Source: Hygrocybe punicea
Lineage: Eukaryota; Basidiomycota; Agaricomycetes; Agaricales; Hygrophoraceae
NCBI GenBank assembly: GCA_963556145.1
Contig: OY744463.1
Span: 5,952,001-6,016,000 of the forward strand
DNA length: 64,000 nucleotides
Direction of reading: 5' to 3'
This document shows positions 43,209 through 53,895 of this stretch, piece by piece. The number at the start of each line of letters is the position of its first letter. Positions within the stretch are counted from its first letter, which is position 1. A program made the translations under genes and the position numbers. The notes under the pieces were generated by a model. The model had not been told where the DNA came from, ran no database searches, and saw only the letters and a program-made list of their open reading frames with translations.

Positions 43209-45953
43209 CAAAAGCTAATTGATGCTACAGTTAGAAAATTCAGCTTGAACATTGAGCAGAAAAGAGCCTTTAGGATTATTGCAAATCATGCTTCATCTCC
43301 CAGCAGTGAGCAGTTGAAAATGAATATTGCTGGAATGGCTGGCACTGGAAAATCACAAGTCATCAAAGCAGTTGTTGATTTCTTTGACACTACACATGAG
43401 TCTCACAGATTTGTTATTCTTGGTCCTACTGGTACATCTGCAGCTCTGCAAAATGGCTCAACTTATCACTACTTCCTGGGCATCAATCCAAACATGTCAA
43501 ATAGAAATGAAGCACTGGGCATTGCTCAGCTCAAAGGTAGACTAGAAGGAGTTGACTATATTTTCATTGATGAAGTCTCAATGCTGTCTTGTCACGATCT
43601 CTATAAAATCAGTGCCAGACTGGCTAAAGCTTTGAACATACATGACATCCCATTTGGTGGAATCAACATGATATTTGCTGGAGACTTTGCACAATTACCA
43701 CCAGTTGGAGGTGCATCATTGTACAGTGGAACGGTTGGCACTCAGATCACATCAGCCTTGACCACACACTCTCAAGAAACTGCAATTGGAAAAGCACTCT
43801 GGCATCAAGTGACCACAGTGGTGATTCTCAGAGAAAACATGAGACAGAGGACCCAAACAGCTGAGGATGCATTGTTCAGAACAGCCCTTGTCAACATGCG
43901 CTATGGCAAGTGTACTGCACAGGACATTCAATTTTTGAGAACCAGAATTACAGGCAAACGTCCAGACCAGCCCAACATTGCCTCCAAGAATTTTAGAAAT
44001 ATTCCTATCATATGTGGTATTCACTCACAAAAGGATCAGATCAATGTTCTTGGATGTGAAAGATTTGCTGTTGACACCAACCAGAACTTGACTAACTTCT
44101 ATTCCATTGACAAGTGGGGAAAAGACAAGGATTCTGTGAGAAACAAGTCCAAATCTAAAGCTGTACATCAATCCAGTGACATAGACTTTGATACACAAAG
44201 AGAGATATGGAAAGTGCGACATGCTGCAACTGATAACTTTGCTGGGAAACTCTCATTGTGTCTTGGTATGCCTGTGATGCTTCGCAACAATGATGCCACT
44301 GAGCTCTGCATTACAAAAGGAGAAGAAGGATTTGTTGTTGGCTGGCAGTCAATGAAAGCAAGTCATGGCAAAAGAGTACTTGACACTTTGTTTGTTGAAC
44401 TGGACAAACCTCCAAAGCTGGTGCAGATTCCAGGACTGCCTGACAATGTAGTGCCCATTGTAAAAAACACCAAGACAATTCAATGTGTATTTCCCAGTGA
44501 CCTGAAGGAATCCATTGAGAGACAACAAGTTTGGGTGCTTCCTAACTTTGCAATGACTGCTCATGCTGCTCAAGGAAAAACACGTCCATTCAATGTTGTG
44601 CATTTGAATAGTTGCTTCAACCACATGTCATATTATTCTTCATTGTCTAGAAGTGCTTCTGCTGCTGGAACTGTAATAATTCAAGGCTTTGACACTAAAG
44701 TGATCACTAGAGGTTGTTCTGGATATCTTAGACAAGAATTTAGAGAGCTAGAATTGCTTGATGAGATTACCAGGCTCAGATATGAAGGTGCTTTACCTGA
44801 CCACATTGATGCTGGTACACGCTCTGTTATGCTTCGAAACTTTCAGCAGTGGAAGGGAATTCACTACATTCCTGCCAAAACTGACACTGCTATCAAATGG
44901 TCACCAACTGATCCACTCATATTGGCTTGTACAATCCCTGATAGCCCATGGCAATTGGTTGAAAAAGGCAAAGGAAAACAGAAAGCAGCTGTAATTGCAA
45001 CTTCATTTGTTCCAGCAAAAGGCTCAGTTGCTATTGGTTCAACCCAAAAACATTCACTGTACACAAATAATGAACCAGTAGCTAAAAGGCCTCGGATCAG
45101 CAAAGACCATGTAAACCAAGGATCAACAAACAAGCAACAGGTCATTAACTCTCCAGCTGGACTGATCTGGGATAGAAATGACTATAGTTGTGCATATGAC
45201 TCATTGTTGGTGATTCTGTTCAATCTGTGGAAAGACAATCATGTGAAGTGGTCTACAGTATTCCGAAGCATGAATGATCATTTCACCACATTGTCTCATG
45301 GTTTTTCCAAGGTGTTGCACAAAAATGTAACATTTGAACAACTAAGAGATCATCTTAGGACTACACTGCATAACATGAATCCTACAGACTTTCCTAGAGG
45401 CACAATGGGCATCAGTGTTGCAAATCTGGCTATGGAGTTGTTTAAAGTCAATGACATTGTAGCCTCTTCTCAACATGAATGTTCTCAATGTGACTTTGCA
45501 GAAGAACCCATTGATGACAGACTAGGCTATGTGTTACATGCTGATGACACCATTAAAGAGTCTACCATGAAGTGGGTTGATACCTTGTCACACAAAACCA
45601 ATAGAAGATGTCCTGATTGCAACAGCAGAATGACTCAACTTGTATTTTATAATGAAGCACCACACATTCTTATTCTGGAGTATCCATTTAAAAACATTGA
45701 AACCAGTCATAGATTAGAATTTGTTTCAGAGACTGGCACAAAGACATTAGAACTTAGAGGCATTGTATATCATGGTCAATATCATTTCACCTCACGTATT
45801 ATTACTGCACAGAAACAAGTATGGTATCATGATGGAATGATTACAGGCAACTCTTGTTCCAGAGACACTGACCTTACACAACTTTCAGACCATGATATCA
45901 GACACTGTAAAAAGAGAAACCTTGTACTAGCTATTTATGCTCAGAGCCTTTGA
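43209..45953 (+). CDS. HLE2 polyprotein, Pif1-type helicase fused to a USP-like domain
   Basis: Numbered here from TTG 43245. Superfamily-1 helicase: Walker A GMAGTGKS (residues ~30-37), Walker B YIFIDEVSM, GDFAQLPPVGG, and the late motif AHAAQGKTRP with SSLSRSASA. After a ~100-residue basic linker comes a second domain (residues ~640-900): SCAYDSLLVILFNLW with Cys649, zinc-type CSQC (746/749) and CPDC (789/792), ILILEYP, then GIVYHGQYHFTSR with His847 and VWYHDGM. Cys box, CxxC pairs and His box in this order resemble ubiquitin-specific (C19) peptidases. OTU or Ulp-like proteases fused to other Helitron groups are known. The USP-type reading is inference from motifs. Confidence 0.85.
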   Translation, partial: QKLIDATVRKFSLNIEQKRAFRIIANHASSPSSEQLKMNIAGMAGTGKSQVIKAVVDFFDTTHESHRFVILGPTGTSAALQNGSTYHYFLGINPNMSNRNEALGIAQLKGRLEGVDYIFIDEVSMLSCHDLYKISARLAKALNIHDIPFGGINMIFAGDFAQLPPVGGASLYSGTVGTQITSALTTHSQETAIGKALWHQVTTVVILRENMRQRTQTAEDALFRTALVNMRYGKCTAQDIQFLRTRITGKRPDQPNIASKNFRNIPIICGIHSQKDQINVLGCERFAVDTNQNLTNFYSIDKWGKDKDSVRNKSKSKAVHQSSDIDFDTQREIWKVRHAATDNFAGKLSLCLGMPVMLRNNDATELCITKGEEGFVVGWQSMKASHGKRVLDTLFVELDKPPKLVQIPGLPDNVVPIVKNTKTIQCVFPSDLKESIERQQVWVLPNFAMTAHAAQGKTRPFNVVHLNSCFNHMSYYSSLSRSASAAGTVIIQGFDTKVITRGCSGYLRQEFRELELLDEITRLRYEGALPDHIDAGTRSVMLRNFQQWKGIHYIPAKTDTAIKWSPTDPLILACTIPDSPWQLVEKGKGKQKAAVIATSFVPAKGSVAIGSTQKHSLYTNNEPVAKRPRISKDHVNQGSTNKQQVINSPAGLIWDRNDYSCAYDSLLVILFNLWKDNHVKWSTVFRSMNDHFTTLSHGFSKVLHKNVTFEQLRDHLRTTLHNMNPTDFPRGTMGISVANLAMELFKVNDIVASSQHECSQCDFAEEPIDDRLGYVLHADDTIKESTMKWVDTLSHKTNRRCPDCNSRMTQLVFYNEAPHILILEYPFKNIETSHRLEFVSETGTKTLELRGIVYHGQYHFTSRIITAQKQVWYHDGMITGNSCSRDTDLTQLSDHDIRHCKKRNLVLAIYAQSL

Positions 45954-46412
45954 GCATCCTCCTTGAGGTCAAGCACGGCTGTCTTCATGTGGTAATCTGT
46001 TGTGTAACATTCAAGGTCATGGAGAAGTAGGGTTGAGCAAATGTGAGTTAATTGTCAGCACACTGTTTGGGGGGCAGTTGTGTTTGGCAGTTGACCAGTT
46101 GCTCCCTGAGCAATTGCTTCATGGCTGAGAGTGTTGCATGATGGTACAACACAGGGGAGATGGCAGGTAGAGAGGAGGTTGATGAAGACTCAAGACACTC
46201 TATGTAGATTTATTTTATGCTAATTTCTATGGTGCAGAGGTGGGAGGTGGGCTTATTAGAATAATATGCAATATGCAACACATGCTATGTATCTGATGCC
46301 ATATGTAACATGCTTTATGCAATTGAATCTTATTTCTTAATTCAATAAAGAAATGAGGAGGGGGAAAAAAGAACTCGTTCATGCCATGCGCAGCACTGGC
46401 CCACTAAACAAG
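45954..46412 (+). other. HLE2 3' non-coding region and terminus
   Basis: Conserved AGCTGTCTTCATG-like block, GGGGCAGTTGTGTTTGGCAG, AAAAAAGAACTCGTTCATGCC, then a short GCCA...TGGC stem and CCCACTAAACAAG. The same block ends every HLE2 derivative in the window (6440, 33780, complement at 2439). Confidence 0.8.
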
Positions 46413-46468
46413 TCATTATTTTCAGTTGAGGGAGGACAGATGACGACAGCAGGAAAGAGGGGGAGTGA

Positions 46469-49400
46469 TTACAACAAAAGTTGTGGCCATATGATGTTCT
46501 TCGTCAATGTTGAGTTGTCTGTTTCGGCTTTCAATATTACAACACGGTCTGCCGCCAGAACTCTTGCAAGTGCAGAGTAGAGTTGGCCATGTGAAAATAT
46601 GGGGCAGCGAAGGTCAAGGGTGAGCTTTTGAACTGTAAGGCCTTGACAACCATTAAAAGTCATAGTGTAGCAAAGGGCAAGTGGGATCTGCTTTCAATGT
46701 ACAATAAAGTTGAATCCAGTGGGATGGAAGGTGGCATTGATGCAAGGGATGTGAAGGGTAATCTTTTGTGGCAAGAGGATGAGAGGAGGGTAAGGGGAAG
46801 TAGGAGTGGAGATATACGGCATCGAGACATCGGCCGTAAAGTGTGCAAGTGTGTTACATTTCCAACTCCGCTTCCGACCCCGATGCCCATTCCAATACCT
46901 ACCATGACGATTCTACACTGCCACCTTCCTTTTTTATTTCATTTTGTCCTTTGTCTTTGTTTCGATGTCATTGTTTCTTCATTCGGACATCCTTGTACTT
47001 TCTTGTTCTTGTTCTCTTTTTGTCCCACCTTCTAGAACAATCCAGACCAACCATGGACATATCCACGTGACCTTGCTGTACCCGAATAGTCTCCTTGCCG
47101 ACGGACATCATTGCTATTGTCTTTTCCCTCGCCCTGACATATTGTTGACTTCATCCCACGACAAACCGATTTACAATGGCTGTACTCCCAACACAGCTAA
47201 TTACCGTAATCATCATTGGCAGCATCGCCATCACCTTCCTGATCGGTTTCTACTTTGTTATGATCTATCTTTGGCATCGGCACCGAAACCCTTCCGCCAC
47301 TGATACTTCTGACTTCCACCTCGACAATATATCGACACGTAATTGACAATTGCCATTCCCGGATATTTGGTTGCCATATTCGTACCCTGTGCCCACCATT
47401 ATCCTCCCTGACGATCCGACGACATTCCTCACCTGCATGCGAACTCTGAACAATCCCCAATCACGAGACATTTCACTGTTCTCTCTAATCCGACCATCGC
47501 CGGAGCATACTCTTTTAGACTTCGACCACAGACCATACGACTTCCCAAACAGTGAACCAACCCCTATCGCATATTGTTCGCACGACACCGCTTCAATGCA
47601 GTACCCGACGACTTGTTCCCACAGCTTGTCACTCGTGCCATGACTCGACACCTGGACCCACGTTCATTTATCCTTTTCCATCATGATCTCGATACCTCCC
47701 ACACTCGTTTACAATGATACCCTTTCTTGGACGAATACCGACATCAAGTGGACCTTCTTGTTCCACAAACAGGACAAGACATCGCTCCTCGATACGTCAT
47801 CAACACAGACATCGTCATCCGGTACAGCTTGTGCTGTTCACATGTCTGACCTCGACTAGCCCACCGTCCTAGTTGGTTTTCCTTCCACACATTCCTTTGT
47901 TTTCTTTCATGCAAACCTTGCCACTACATCCACACCACCTCAAGACATTCTCATCACCAATCCCACACTGGATGATACCCATCTTCGACCCGACCGTGCA
48001 ATGCACTTGCTAGATTGCACACTTGCTTGTTACAGCAAGTGTAGACCCCGAATAGGCAATTCTGCACATCACATGATCCGATGACAAATCATCCGAGTCA
48101 TCTGGACCTCACCTCTCCCTCAATGACACCCGGGCCTCCAGTTGGATCGCGAGAACATCGACATGAGGACGCCTCATGTGTGCCTCATGGTGAACACATG
48201 GTAGAGTTGGACATGTTATGGCTTCATGGTTGTATTTCTATTTACCTCCCCTCAAGACCAGTCACTATATATACTGTTCTTGTTGTTGGTTCGGACTTTT
48301 TCTTCTTTTCCTTTCTTTACGTTTAGTCTGGTTCTTGGGGCAGACCCCCTTGTCTTGGGTAACCCCCACGGCTCGCAATGACTTTAGACCACGAACCTCC
48401 CCCCTTGTAACAGTGTTATCTACCAATGAAACTGCTGTTCTTCCCTCTGGAAACCGCCCCCCTGTTAAGTTGATTGTTGCCGGAGCCCGCTGCAGAAGCG
48501 ATCCGTAACAAAGTGATTGTTTCGACCTCGACGGTGTGTTTTAATAAGTGGCGGACGATTACTCGGGTGTTTTTCGTTAATCCACGTGAAGCATCGAAGT
48601 TTCGACTGAGGCGACAAATCGCGCCGTCCTTGAGAGAAAGGGAGTGTGGTGGAATGCCAGGCTCATTCATCTCATTGACGGAGTTGAGACAGGTGGTGAC
48701 GTCTTCACCAATGTCGTCGCCAAGGTTTTCAATGTGATCTTGGCTGAGGTACTGATGAGTATCACCTGGCAAATGGTCGAGAATGATGGAGTTGAATTCG
48801 TTTACGAAAACATTGTAAGGGCTCAAGATGGCACGTTGGACACAAATGTTTGGGTCTGCTATGACGTTCGATGGAAATATGAAATTGATGGTGTCAGTGA
48901 CAGATGTCAAATGGGGAAGATGGGAGAGGTCAACAGATTGATGTCGATAGTCGTCACCGATTGCATCTAAGAAGTGTGAGAATGAAAGGTCGTTGGCCTG
49001 ACGAATCGGAGCATGGAGAGGAAGGATTTGACATTTAGAGAAAATAGGTTGAGTTTGGATTGAGGCTTTTAAAGTTGCGGTTTCGCCACCGAAGCGGACA
49101 ACAGGCGCGATCTTTTGAAGACAATTAAACTTGTTATGCAGAGAAAGGGGTGAAAGGCTCTGCGTACTTGGCGAAAATCACCTACAGTTACCAACATGCA
49201 TCCTCCCCAGACACTTTGAAAGTCACCTGTCAGTTTTCGCATGAGCCGATCAGCACAATCAAATGCTTTGAAATGTAAACCACTGATTTCGTCAATGATG
49301 TGGCACTTAGCTGATTGAAGAAGATGGCCACAGTACGTGTTATGGTGGATGGATGATTGGAGAAAGGGAGAATGTTCATCAACAGGGATCCCATATAAGT

Positions 49401-49620
49401 AGTGTGTAGTACGACCATTTGGGTAATTTTTAGCTGCGAATGCAGATGAAGCGGACACTAAGACTATTTCATTCATTCGTCGTAAAGTGCCGATGACCGG
49501 ATAAAGCACATAGCCTCTTCCAGCACGACCATCGATGTGAATTGGTGGAGGGTGATCTAGGAGGGAAACTTGCATTAACGTGTCATAGATAGTCTTCTAC
49601 AGTAAGATGTTAATATAGGG
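46469..49620 (-). pseudogene. Classical Helitron helicase, disrupted
   Basis: C-terminal half of RepHel. 49069-49575: Walker A is degenerate (IDGRAGRGYVLYP; the Lys-Thr/Ser step is missing), Walker B-like CHIIDEISG and GGCMLVTVGDFRQV. 48416-48910: RAILSPYNVFVNEFN, then GIPPHSLSLKDGAICRLSRN and RGLTKNTRVIV, typical of Helitron helicase C-terminal regions. A solo-LTR-like insertion (46852-48412) follows. About 46850-46469 gives the last motifs (TMTFNGCQGLTVQ, FSHGQLYSALARV), with one TGA where related proteins have Arg (CGA). The gene ends at 46469. Deletion at Walker A plus insertion make it inactive. Confidence 0.8.
46852..48412 (-). mobile_element. Solo-LTR-like insertion in the helicase gene
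   Basis: 1.56 kb without coding potential, with ends TGTTACATTTCC...CCCCTTGTAACA and a TATA-like CTATATATACTG near 48270 followed by a TTTTCTTCTTTTCC run. It separates two parts of one helicase gene. TG...CA ends fit an LTR, but the flanking duplication is unclear (only GTG is shared), so another insertion type is possible. Orientation is arbitrary. Confidence 0.45.
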
Positions 49621-49628
49621 AGACGAGA

Positions 49629-51740
49629 TCAATTATTTCCAGGTAGGTTTACCTGTTCGGCAGTTAGGCTGGAAGCAAAGGAAATCAATTTGTCTGCGAT
49701 TCGTTGTCCTTGCAAAATTTTGATCTCAATTTCATTTCGATGGTCAGAAGTTTCAACTTCAGGGAGCCCGACGTTCAATAGAGTCTTTCCAAGTCCTCGA
49801 AGGATGTCACGGAGTGCAAGCAGAAGATGAGCATGGATTAATCCAGAGTCAGTTGAGGAATGCATACGCAAAAATGAGTCAGCGAAGTCAGCAGACATGT
49901 CGTTTTCATGGACAGCCCAGATTGTCGATGTGTTTGGATCTCCTTCCATTGCCAAAATGGCAAATAGCCAATGTAGTTGTGCTGGTGTCAAACCAAAGTC
50001 AACCAATTTCTTGAATGCCTGCAGACCTTCATTGTTGTTCTTAAAAAGACCAAGTGCACAGGCGGCTTCTTTGAAAGTCTTATATTGAACTCCATCAATT
50101 GTACAAAGATCTACCCAACTGTGTGTGCATCATTCGCAGAGCAGTGCACATAGATAGAAGACGTCCCCGTGCTGAGGGTAAACCATTTGGATGCGGGCAA
50201 TACCAGCATATGAATCTTTGTGAAAACAAATGCGCATTTGAGGGCATGTGTTATATTGGTTTTCAAGGATGTCGAGCGCATGCATGAATTCTGAGGGATC
50301 ATGGGATATTAAACAGCAATGGGCTCCAAACTCAACGTAAGTCATGGAGTCCAGTTTAGGGTGGCGAGGCCAGTGAATGTAACGTACGAGAAGAGTGCTG
50401 TCAGATTGTGAGTGGTTGTTGCATTTCATTTGACCATGTTGTTTGCCGGGGAGATGAATGGGCAACCGTTTCACGCCGGGATGCTTTTCAGTAATGTGAT
50501 AAGACGCGAGGTGAGTAGTGGCTTCAATAGCTGAAAGATATCGACCTCTTTCGTAGTCTTTGATTTCATCAATGTGTTTCTGTCGTGTATCATCTCGATT
50601 TCTAACAGTCCATTGCGTTTCATCAGGAGGTTTATAAAAATATTTGAAAAGGTATTGAAATAGAGAGACAGATGCCGAGAACTCGACATTGATGTGGGCA
50701 TCGTATTTGACGACAAAATATGGAATATGAACAACAATGTTTTCATCCCCAACACAACGGCGCCGAGGTTGAAAGTATCCTGTGAAATTTAAATGTTTGA
50801 AAGCATCTAAATTCGGGGATGAGAAAAGTACCTCTGTCATTGAAGGTAGAGCTGACGACAAGGTCTTTTGGGAAGCCATATTGACACTGTTTACGAGGCC
50901 ATCCACAGTGGTGATATGTTTTCGAGGCATCATGACGATGAGTCATGTGTTTACGGACGGCATCTCGAGTGATGCCTGGTGTTGCTGGCAGCTCTGCACT
51001 GAGGAAGCAGTCGATGTCATCTGCAGTCATCAGGACATCTTTCAGGCACACGGCAATATGTGCATGTAGAAGTCCCCGTTTTTGGAATTTCATCACCCGG
51101 ATCCGATATAAGATAGGACCCATGAGTGTCGAGAACTCTGTCATGAGTGCTGAAAGATATCAATGGAAGACACAGACCACTACGTCAGGATGGTCATTAG
51201 CTTTTTGGCCAGGCTGCAAGCGGGATGTGATTTCACACCATTTGGGATTTGTGGTGAACATGATGAATAAAGTGATTGGTCCAAAATGTTTTCATAATGA
51301 GAGACAGTCAGACACATTAGCAGCGGACCAGGTGGGTGAGTGAATGAAAGTTGAAGGCAGCCGGATATCTTTATCGAGATCAGCATCTTCACAGTCGGTG
51401 AATTCAGCATCTTCATCATTATGTTGGTTACTCCGAATGTACAATAGGTGTGATTCTTCAATAGAACTCCATGCGTCGATGAGGTATTCACCTTGACAAT
51501 CATGAGCAACGCAATTGTGGAAGTTAACAAAACGCACCTGTAAGCCTGGAGAAGTAAGACATCTGCGCTGCGTTCATGAAAAACCGACTTCGATACCAGC
51601 GAGCTTGGCTGAAAGATTTTCCAGCAGCATTCAAACACTCTGGAGACCATCCTAAGGTCCCATATGGTAGCAATAAGATGTAATGGAGAGGTTCGATTAA
51701 AGGGGAGAGAGGGTCCAAGAATTCATGGACGTCACCACCA
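49629..51740 (-). pseudogene. Classical Helitron Rep region (HUH and Y2)
   Basis: Exons in order on the minus strand: Helitron_like_N (PLHYILLLPYGTLGWSPECL, about 51670), PITLFIMFTTNPKWCEI-like Rep entry (about 51290-51230), HUH box KRGLLHAHIAV (about 51065), zinc-type YHHCGWPRKQCQYGFPK (about 50890), and the tyrosine motif FQYLFKYFYK (about 50640). Then RYIHWPRHPKLDSMTYVEFG (about 50350) and an LRDILRGLGKTL stretch (about 49810). Short introns join the pieces in part; others need frameshifts. The protein would initiate rolling-circle transposition. Confidence 0.8.
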
Positions 51741-52070
51741 TAGTGTTGCCGTAGTTCGGTTCTGAACCTAGCCGAACCCGGTTCAAACCCCGAACCGAAC
51801 CCTAAGTTCGGTCTAAGTTCAGCCAAGTGCTGAACCGGACCGCGGGTTCAGTTCCGGGTTTCAAGGCCTGCCGGATTTCCTGAACGGCTCCAAACCGCAT
51901 TCAAACCGCGAACGCGGATATTTTTAAGGTATTGATTTCATTTGTTTTTCGTATTTCTTTACTTACTATTTCGTGTTAAACGGCATCATGTGACCAGCCA
52001 TGACCTTTCACGCAACACAGCAACATCAACGCGGGTTGAACACAACACAATTTGTGTTGTGTTCATCAAG

Positions 52071-52115
52071 GTATGTTTCGATTTTCCTTAACTTTACTAA
52101 TGTTATTTGCGACAG
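52071..52115 (+). other. Intron-like sequence in hAT-type element 2
   Basis: GTATGT donor, TTAACTTTACTAAT branch region, GCGACAG acceptor, 45 nt. Shares most positions with 61984-62029. Confidence 0.6.
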
Positions 52116-52645
52116 GCAACTCGACCGCGACCACATCGCGACCACACCCACCTTGGCACAAGTTGAATGCCAACACCAATGCAATGCCAAGGGACGCGGG
52201 ACAGCAGCAACACCACCACCACCACCACCACCACCACCAGCGGTGGCAATGGCAACGGCAACGGCAACGGCAACGGCAACCAGGCAACGACAATGGCAAT
52301 GGCCAGCAGCAGCAGCAACAGCGGAAGCAGCAGCAACAGCGGAAGCAGCAGCGCCGGCAGCAACGGCAGCAGCAGCAGCAGCAATAGCAAAAGCCATCCA
52401 ACGGCAACGACAACCACGACGGCCAGCAGCAGCAGCAGCAATGCCGGCAGCAGCAGCAACAGCGGCAGCAGCAACGGCAGCAACGGCGGCAGCAGCAGCA
52501 GCAGCAACAGCCACGACAGCAGCAGCAGCAGCAGTGGCAGCAGCAATGGCGATGGCAGCAGCAGCAGCGCCAGCAGCGCCAGCAGCGGCAGCAACAGCAG
52601 CAGTGGCAGCAGCAGCAGCGCCGGACGGCTCCCCCGCAGCCCAAC

Positions 52646-52701
52646 TACCTCGCGAAGTGCAGCACCGTATCAATTGATACGTGCCTTCCATTCGCAAGGA
52701 G
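52646..52701. repeat. CAATTG-centred subterminal hairpin, copy 3
   Basis: Arms TACCTCGCGAA / TTCGCAAGGAG around CGTATCAATTGATACG. Confidence 0.8.
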
Positions 52702-52892
52702 AACAGAGCTCATGGGGTGAGCCCACCTTGGTCCGGGGTTCAGACCGCATCTGAACCCAGACCGAACGCGGAGAGACGGTTCGATGCCGTCTGGGTTCCG
52801 GTTTGGTGCAGGGCCAAACCGGACCCAAAGTTCGGTTCGCGGTTCCGCCAAAAAGGGTCGGAACCGGACCGAACTGAACTTCGGCAACACCA

Positions 52893-53895
52893 CACCACCA
52901 ATTCGTTTGATAACGATTTCACGACGTTTTGGGGGTGAACCAGGAGAGAGAGAAATCACAGCAGCAATTTCGTCTGAAGTGACTTCATCGGGTTGGTAAA
53001 GCTGAAGCGCCATCTCGTTATCATCGTCATACATGGCCAAGTTCTCCAATTTGAGGATGAAAGGGTTGACACTCTCCAAACCTGCTAAAGCATTGTGAAT
53101 CCATTGGGAAGGAATTTTATGTTGGGAGCCATGATCAAACAAAGCTTGTGGGTCATGAATAAACCATCATAAGGGTTGTTCCCCCAAATGCAGAGCCATT
53201 ATACAATGGTAAGTTCAACTGCCAGCTAATGTAACTGTAGAAACGCCTCCAGAGAAATGCATGAAGTCCCCATCACAAATGCCGAGAGCAGTCAACGAGA
53301 AAAGGTTGTTGAAATATCGCGATAAGCCACTAAGTCATGATGAATCAAGAAAATAATCCCATTCTTGTGGGTAGTCAGGAAGAGGAGGGAGGTAATGGTT
53401 TCCATGTGGGCTGCAAACAAAGCATCTGTCGTTTATCAATTCCCCTGTCATGGCCTGAATGCAGAGGTCAAAAATGGAGGGAAGAAGAAAGTGAGTGAAA
53501 GAGATCTCAATGCCACAGAAGCGACACTGCTGGTTCCACGAAAGGGAGAAGTGCTGAATCGTTGTTGATTGATTAAGGACCACAAATGAAAGCCACCAGT
53601 GCCCATTGGATGAAGGCCGCCATTGCTTTCGATGACACTGTGAATTTTTCCGACGAATTTCAGCACTCTTTTCAGCAGAAAGCCTACTGCGCTGAATCCG
53701 GTGCTGCAACAATTTCTTTTGTAGTTGCCGTTCCCTGCATGTGCAGGCATTAATTGGAAGGCAAGTGGTAGAATGACATGACATATGCAGTAATGGTCTG
53801 TATCGACTTACGTGGGGGCATGGCAAAAGAGTCGGGGCATTTAAGCAAATGTGATTGAAAGGGAAATGTGCTGAAGACAGGGACGATGAACACAA
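52893..53895 (-). pseudogene. Classical Helitron replicase, N-terminal part
   Basis: Contains a basic region (RQLQKKLLQHRIQRSRLSAE, about 53710), two zinc-type pairs (CRFCGIEIS near 53505 and CFVCSPHGN near 53410), a YPQEWDYFL block, and after a break a block with MFDHGSQHKIPSQWIHNALA and LENLAMYDDDNEMALQLYQ (53142-53000). This layout precedes Helitron_like_N in Agaricomycete Helitron proteins. It reads into 51740 when the hAT-type element and one 8-bp copy are removed. Several stops and frameshifts lie between 53335 and 53145. Confidence 0.7.

Larger units (their letters stand above)
29709..46412 (+). mobile_element. Near-complete Helitron2/Helentron-like element (HLE2)
   Basis: The 5' terminus is a near-palindromic 31-mer, beginning ACGAGTTCTTTTAATTTATT at 29710. 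The 3' terminus ends GCACTGGCCCACTAAACAAG at 46412. ACGAGTTCTTTT at the 5' end pairs with AAAAGAACTCGT at 46367-46378, 34 bp inside the 3' end. Such asymmetric terminal inverted repeats, insertion next to T/T and lack of TC/CTRR are Helitron2/Helentron traits. Host sequence (classical Helitron) resumes on both sides with no loss. Net of the Copia and short HLE2 insertions it is ~9.9 kb. It encodes one long Rep-helicase polyprotein interrupted by one stop codon. Confidence 0.85.
51741..52892. mobile_element. hAT-type non-autonomous element 2
   Basis: Ends TAGTGTTGCCGTAGTTCGGT / GAACTTCGGCAACACCA with the 8-bp duplication CACCACCA (51733-51740, 52893-52900). It interrupts the Helitron gene between KRIGG and HEFLDPLSPL. 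Inside: A/T-rich leader, intron-like 52071-52115, long CAG/GCA microsatellite (52210-52620) and the CAATTG hairpin. Frames in the CAG block (poly-Ala, poly-Gln, poly-Ser) are by-products. Confidence 0.92.

Noticed and set aside
46852..48412. A protein-coding gene inside the solo-LTR-like insertion
   Set aside because: Only short frames without coherent motifs; ends and TATA-like motif fit an LTR better.
52167..52754. Poly-Gln/Ala/Ser/His/Cys/Leu frames in hAT elements 2 and 3
   Set aside because: Every phase of a CAG/CAC microsatellite is open; no conserved frame could be shown.
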